A stretch of 9,390 nucleotides of DNA from an uncultured Oscillospiraceae bacterium. GTDB taxonomy: Bacteria; Bacillota; Clostridia; Oscillospirales; Oscillospiraceae. Both the position numbers and the translations under genes were made by a program. The stretch is from NCBI GenBank assembly GCA_934511545.1, contig CAKSWM010000042.1, positions 1 to 9,390 of the forward strand, in the 5' to 3' direction. A model generated the notes under the pieces. The model had not been told where the DNA came from and searched no databases. It saw only the letters and a program-made list of their open reading frames with translations. Positions 7,032 through 9,390 of the stretch are shown piece by piece. Positions within the stretch are counted from its first letter, which is position 1. Each line of letters begins with the position of its first letter.

Positions 7032-8720
7032 ATGCTGCATGAGCTTCATATTGAGAATATTGCCGTCATTGAACGCGCGGATGTGGAGTTTTTGCCCGGC
7101 CTGAACATCCTGACCGGCGAGACGGGCGCGGGCAAATCGATAGTGATAGACTCGCTCGGCGCAGTGCTCGGCGGCAGAACGAGCCGCGAGCTTGTGCGCC
7201 GCGGCACGGAAAAGGGTCTGGTCAGCGCCGTGTTTGATGCTGACGGCACGGAGGACTGGTGCGAGGAGAACGGCATAGACCCCGAGGACGGGAGTCTGCT
7301 TCTGCTCAGACGCATCGGTTCGGATGGCAAGAGCGTCTGCCGCGTGAACGGCGCTGCCGTGACCGCGGCGCAGCTGCGGGAGCTTGGAGCGCTGCTGCTG
7401 GATATCCACGGGCAGAACGACGGCCGACAGCTTCTGGACGAGAGCCGTCATCGCGGCTATCTCGACCGTTTCGGCGCACTGGAGAAGGACAAGGCTTCCT
7501 TTGCGGCGGCCTATGACCGGTGGAAGGCCACAAAGCGCGAGATAGAGCGGCTCTCGATGGACGAGCTGGAAAAAGAGCAGCTGACGGACAGCCTGAAAGC
7601 GCGTATTGAGGAGCTGGAGAACGCGCAGCTGCGCGCCGGCGAGGAGGACGAGCTGACCGCGCGCAGTGACCTGATGCGGCACTCCGAAAAGCTCTGCGGG
7701 GCTATTGACGAGGCATATGGCCTGCTCTATGGCGAGAATGAAAGCGCCTTCGATACCGCTTCCGCAGCTCAGAGCGCCCTCGCGCGTGCCGCGCAGCTGA
7801 GCGCGGACGTCGCCGCGGTAGAAAAGACGATAAACGAGGCTGTAATAAGTCTTGAGGATGCGGCGGAGACGCTGCGGGATCTGCGTGCTGAGCTGGATTT
7901 TTCGCCCGGGGAGTATGACGCCGTGCTCTCCCGTCTTTCTCTGATAAGAAGGCTGGAGAAAAAATACGGCGGGGACGAGACGGAGCTTTTGCAGAGCCTT
8001 GACGAAAGCCGGGCTCGGCTGGACGAACTGGATTATTCGGATGATAAAATAGAGAGATTACGCGAAAAACTATCCCAATACGAGACGGAAGCGCTTGAAG
8101 AGGCCAAAAAGCTCTCTGCCAGACGCGCGGAGTGCGCGCGGCGGCTAGAGAAGAACATAGAAGCGGAACTCCGGGAGCTCAGTATGCCCTCCGTTGTGTT
8201 CCGTGTTGAAATGCTGCCCGTGAGGACCGATACCGGGTTCGACAGCAGCGGCTGTGACGAGGTCAGATTCCTTATGTCCGCAAACGCGGGCGAGGAGCCG
8301 GGAAGAATATCGAAGATCGCCTCCGGCGGCGAGCTGTCGCGCATCATGCTTGCGATGAAAAACGCATTCGCCGGCAATGATCCGGTGCAGTCCATGGTGT
8401 TCGACGAGATCGACACCGGCGTTTCGGGAATCGCGGCACAGCGCGTCGGCGAGAAGCTGGCGCAGCTGTCCGGCGCCAGACAGGTCATCTGCGTCACGCA
8501 CCTGCCGCAGATCGCGGCGATGGCGGACGCACATTTCTGCATCCGGAAGAGTGAATCGGGCGGAAGAACGTACACGGAGATAACTCCGCTTGACGAAGAC
8601 GGGCGGCTGCACGAGCTTGCGCGCCTGCATGGCGGAGAGAATATAACGGAAACGACGCTCAGGAGCGCTTCTGAACAGCTTCTGGCGGCGGAAAGCTTCA
8701 AAAAAGCGCACAGAACATAA
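7032..8720 (+). CDS. recN: DNA repair protein RecN
   Basis: This 562-residue SMC-like ATPase is of normal length. RecN is recruited early to DNA double-strand breaks and promotes end cohesion and RecA-dependent repair. Its two half-ATPase domains are split by a coiled coil. The N-terminal half has Walker A GETGAGKS (29-36) and the Q-loop HGQND (126-130). A long charged coiled-coil region covers about 150-380 (for example LKARIEELENAQLR, RLREKLSQYETEALEEAKK). The C-terminal half carries the ABC signature SGGELSR (431-437), Walker B MVFDEID (455-461), D-loop region TGVSGIAAQ, and the switch histidine H490 in CVTHLPQIA. The ATG lies 14 bases after the argR stop, with AAGGG ten bases upstream. 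It is the last gene of its unit. No LexA-type GAAC-N4-GTTC site is visible nearby. Confidence 0.97.
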   Translation: MLHELHIENIAVIERADVEFLPGLNILTGETGAGKSIVIDSLGAVLGGRTSRELVRRGTEKGLVSAVFDADGTEDWCEENGIDPEDGSLLLLRRIGSDGKSVCRVNGAAVTAAQLRELGALLLDIHGQNDGRQLLDESRHRGYLDRFGALEKDKASFAAAYDRWKATKREIERLSMDELEKEQLTDSLKARIEELENAQLRAGEEDELTARSDLMRHSEKLCGAIDEAYGLLYGENESAFDTASAAQSALARAAQLSADVAAVEKTINEAVISLEDAAETLRDLRAELDFSPGEYDAVLSRLSLIRRLEKKYGGDETELLQSLDESRARLDELDYSDDKIERLREKLSQYETEALEEAKKLSARRAECARRLEKNIEAELRELSMPSVVFRVEMLPVRTDTGFDSSGCDEVRFLMSANAGEEPGRISKIASGGELSRIMLAMKNAFAGNDPVQSMVFDEIDTGVSGIAAQRVGEKLAQLSGARQVICVTHLPQIAAMADAHFCIRKSESGGRTYTEITPLDEDGRLHELARLHGGENITETTLRSASEQLLAAESFKKAHRT

Positions 8721-8780
8721 GCAAAAGTCATCGGACACGCCGCGGACGCGAAAAACGGCGGATGCAGCGCCCGATGAAGC
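8721..8780 (+). other. Short spacer after recN without a clear terminator
   Basis: This stretch holds no open frame with a ribosome site. CATCGG (8729-8734) can pair with CCGATG (8771-8776), and CGCCG (8738-8742) with CGGCG (8756-8760), giving an interrupted hairpin. No T run follows, so I do not call it an intrinsic terminator. Read-through from recN into the tyrS leader is therefore possible. Confidence 0.4.
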
Positions 8781-8809
8781 TTGACAAAGAGAAAATACTC
8801 CTGTATAAT
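8781..8809 (+). promoter_or_regulatory. Consensus sigma-A promoter for the tyrS T-box leader
   Basis: TTGACA (8781-8786) and TATAAT (8804-8809) are perfect consensus hexamers with the ideal 17-base spacer. Transcription would start near 8815-8817, just before Stem I of the T-box, so the leader RNA is about 315 bases to the tyrS ATG. A strong constitutive promoter with control passed to leader attenuation is the usual design for T-box genes. Confidence 0.93.
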
Positions 8810-9031
8810 CAGGCGAAGTAAAAACGCGGAGAAGAGCACAAGTAGTCGGTGCATACCCTGCAAAGAGAGACCCTGCATGCTGAAAAGGGGAGAGGGCGCG
8901 TACCCGGTGAATACAGCTCGGAGCGGCGCACCGAAAACGGGAACGTGAGTAGGCTGCGACGGGGGCGCCCGGTATAGCGCGGGAGTGCATGCCGCACTTC
9001 ACGAGGGCCGCGCAGCGATGCGCCGCCGAAC

Positions 9032-9066
9032 CAGAGGTGGTAACACGTTTATCAGAACGTCCTCTG
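9032..9066 (+). promoter_or_regulatory. T-box antiterminator
   Basis: CAGAGG (9032-9037) pairs with CCTCTG (9061-9066) and ACGTT (9045-9049) with AACGT (9056-9060). This leaves the canonical seven-base bulge TGGTAAC (9038-9044) on the 5' side and a six-base loop TATCAG. The bulge's TGGT would base-pair with the free 3' end of uncharged tRNA. Its 3' arm is the same sequence as the 5' arm of the terminator, so the two structures exclude each other. Confidence 0.93.
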
Positions 9067-9091
9067 TCCATTCGGACAGAGGACGTTTTTT
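9056..9091 (+). terminator. T-box regulated intrinsic terminator
   Basis: AACGTCCTCTGTCC (9056-9069) pairs perfectly with GGACAGAGGACGTT (9074-9087) over an ATTC loop, giving a 14-base-pair stem running into TTTTTT (9086-9091). It forms when tRNA-Tyr is charged and stops transcription 40 bases before tyrS. Confidence 0.95.
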
Positions 9092-9130
9092 ATACGCTGA
9101 AATACTTTTTGAAATATAAGGAGAAATAAT

Positions 9131-9390
9131 ATGGGTATTTATGAAGAACTGGTGGCACGCGGACTGATAGCCCAGGTCACCGACGAGGAAGAGATAAAAG
9201 AGCTTATAAACAACGGCAAGGCCACGTTCTATATCGGCTTTGACTGCACTGCCGACAGCCTGACCGCTGGCCATTTCATGGCGCTGACGCTGATGAAGCG
9301 GCTGCAGATGGCCGGAAACAAGCCCGTTGCCTTGATCGGCGGCGGCACGACGATGATCGGCGATCCCTCCGGCCGCACCGACATGCGCAA
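9131..9390 (+). CDS. tyrS: Tyrosyl-tRNA synthetase, N-terminal part (partial)
   Basis: The frame opens at ATG 9131, seven bases after AAGGAG (9118-9123), and runs off the window after 86 complete codons. The enzyme attaches tyrosine to tRNA-Tyr through a tyrosyl-adenylate. The visible part is the start of the class I Rossmann catalytic domain: YIGFDCTADSLTAGHF (34-49), LMKRLQMAGNKPVALIGGGT and IGDPSGRTDMR. Numbering lines up with Geobacillus stearothermophilus TyrRS: Y34, D38, T40 and H48 are conserved, but position 45, normally the first histidine of the HIGH-type motif, is threonine (TAGH). The tyrosine T-box upstream independently supports the identity. The KMSKS loop, anticodon-binding and S4 domains lie beyond the window. 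Confidence 0.96.
   Translation, partial: MGIYEELVARGLIAQVTDEEEIKELINNGKATFYIGFDCTADSLTAGHFMALTLMKRLQMAGNKPVALIGGGTTMIGDPSGRTDMR

Larger units (their letters stand above)
8816..9091 (+). ncRNA. T-box riboswitch, tyrosine specifier (tyrS leader)
   Basis: The leader RNA binds tRNA-Tyr and lets transcription continue when that tRNA is uncharged. Stem I: GAGC (8834-8837) pairs with GCTC (8916-8919) below the specifier loop. The loop has AGTA (8841-8844) on its 5' side and GAA then TAC, a tyrosine codon at 8912-8914, followed by the expected purine on its 3' side. Above it GGTGC (8848-8852) pairs with GTACC (8900-8904), then CCCT/AGGG twice (8856-8859 with 8893-8896; 8871-8874 with 8886-8889). A Stem II region follows at about 8944-9003 (CGTGA with TCACG, enclosing hairpin AGTGC/GCACT). 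A Stem III-like hairpin with GCGA tetraloop is at 9006-9027. The T-box core is at 9033-9049. The acceptor-binding TGGT (9038-9041) fits a tRNA ending ACCA, as expected for tRNA-Tyr. I paired the stems by eye. Confidence 0.95.

Noticed and set aside
6990..7060. A LexA (SOS) operator in front of recN
   Set aside because: I looked for the Gram-positive GAAC-N4-GTTC pattern and found none; recN appears to be expressed from within the operon.
8729..8776. Interrupted hairpin after recN as a possible terminator
   Set aside because: The paired segments are short and separated by large internal loops, and no T tract follows.
8145..9071. Minus-strand open frames of about 280-310 codons over the recN end and the tyrS leader
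   Set aside because: The region is explained by RecN's C-terminal ATPase motifs and the T-box RNA; the antisense translations have low-complexity, shadow-like composition.
1..9390. A hidden mobile, defence or CRISPR-type system
   Set aside because: Every gene is a recognised housekeeping family in conserved order on one strand. There are no long repeats, spacer arrays, integrase genes or composition breaks visible.

Overview
The window is a conserved housekeeping cluster from a Gram-positive bacterium, most likely a GC-rich member of class Clostridia (Bacillota). Three things point there. The gene order (Asp23/YqhY-type protein, nusB, xseA, xseB, ispA, dxs, tlyA/yqxC, argR/ahrC, recN) is the familiar one of Bacillus and Clostridia. 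Shine-Dalgarno sites are strong (GGAGG or AAGGAG). A tRNA-sensing T-box leader, typical of Bacillota, precedes an aminoacyl-tRNA synthetase gene. All genes lie on the plus strand. Base composition and codon use look uniform to the eye, and I see no mobile element, CRISPR array, phage gene or defence gene.

Layout. Positions 1-111 are the tail of an Asp23/Gls24-family gene. Then come nusB (140-619), xseA (582-1781), xseB (1778-2014) and ispA (2018-2890), tightly packed or overlapping. A strong intrinsic terminator follows at 2914-2957. A promoter-like sequence is interleaved with it: the -35 box is in the hairpin loop and the -10 box is in the T-rich tail. This promoter would drive the second unit: dxs (3037-4899), tlyA (4900-5712), nadK (5705-6571), argR (6568-7017) and recN (7032-8720), again with no or minimal gaps. 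Positions 8721-9130 contain no protein gene. They hold a near-perfect sigma-A promoter and a complete tyrosine T-box leader with mutually exclusive antiterminator and terminator. The last feature is the start of tyrS (9131 to the window end).

Functionally, the first unit combines rRNA antitermination (NusB), exonuclease VII (XseA and XseB) and prenyl diphosphate synthesis (IspA). The second combines the first step of the MEP isoprenoid pathway (Dxs), an rRNA 2'-O-methyltransferase (TlyA), NADP synthesis (NadK; Dxs itself does not use NADPH, but the next MEP enzyme, DXP reductoisomerase, does), the arginine repressor (ArgR) and a recombinational-repair SMC-like ATPase (RecN). TyrS charges tRNA-Tyr, and its leader should let transcription continue only when uncharged tRNA-Tyr accumulates.

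I find no undescribed multi-gene system. The points most worth a second look are the terminator/promoter overlap before dxs, the detailed architecture of the T-box, and a TyrRS in which the first histidine of the HIGH-type motif is threonine.
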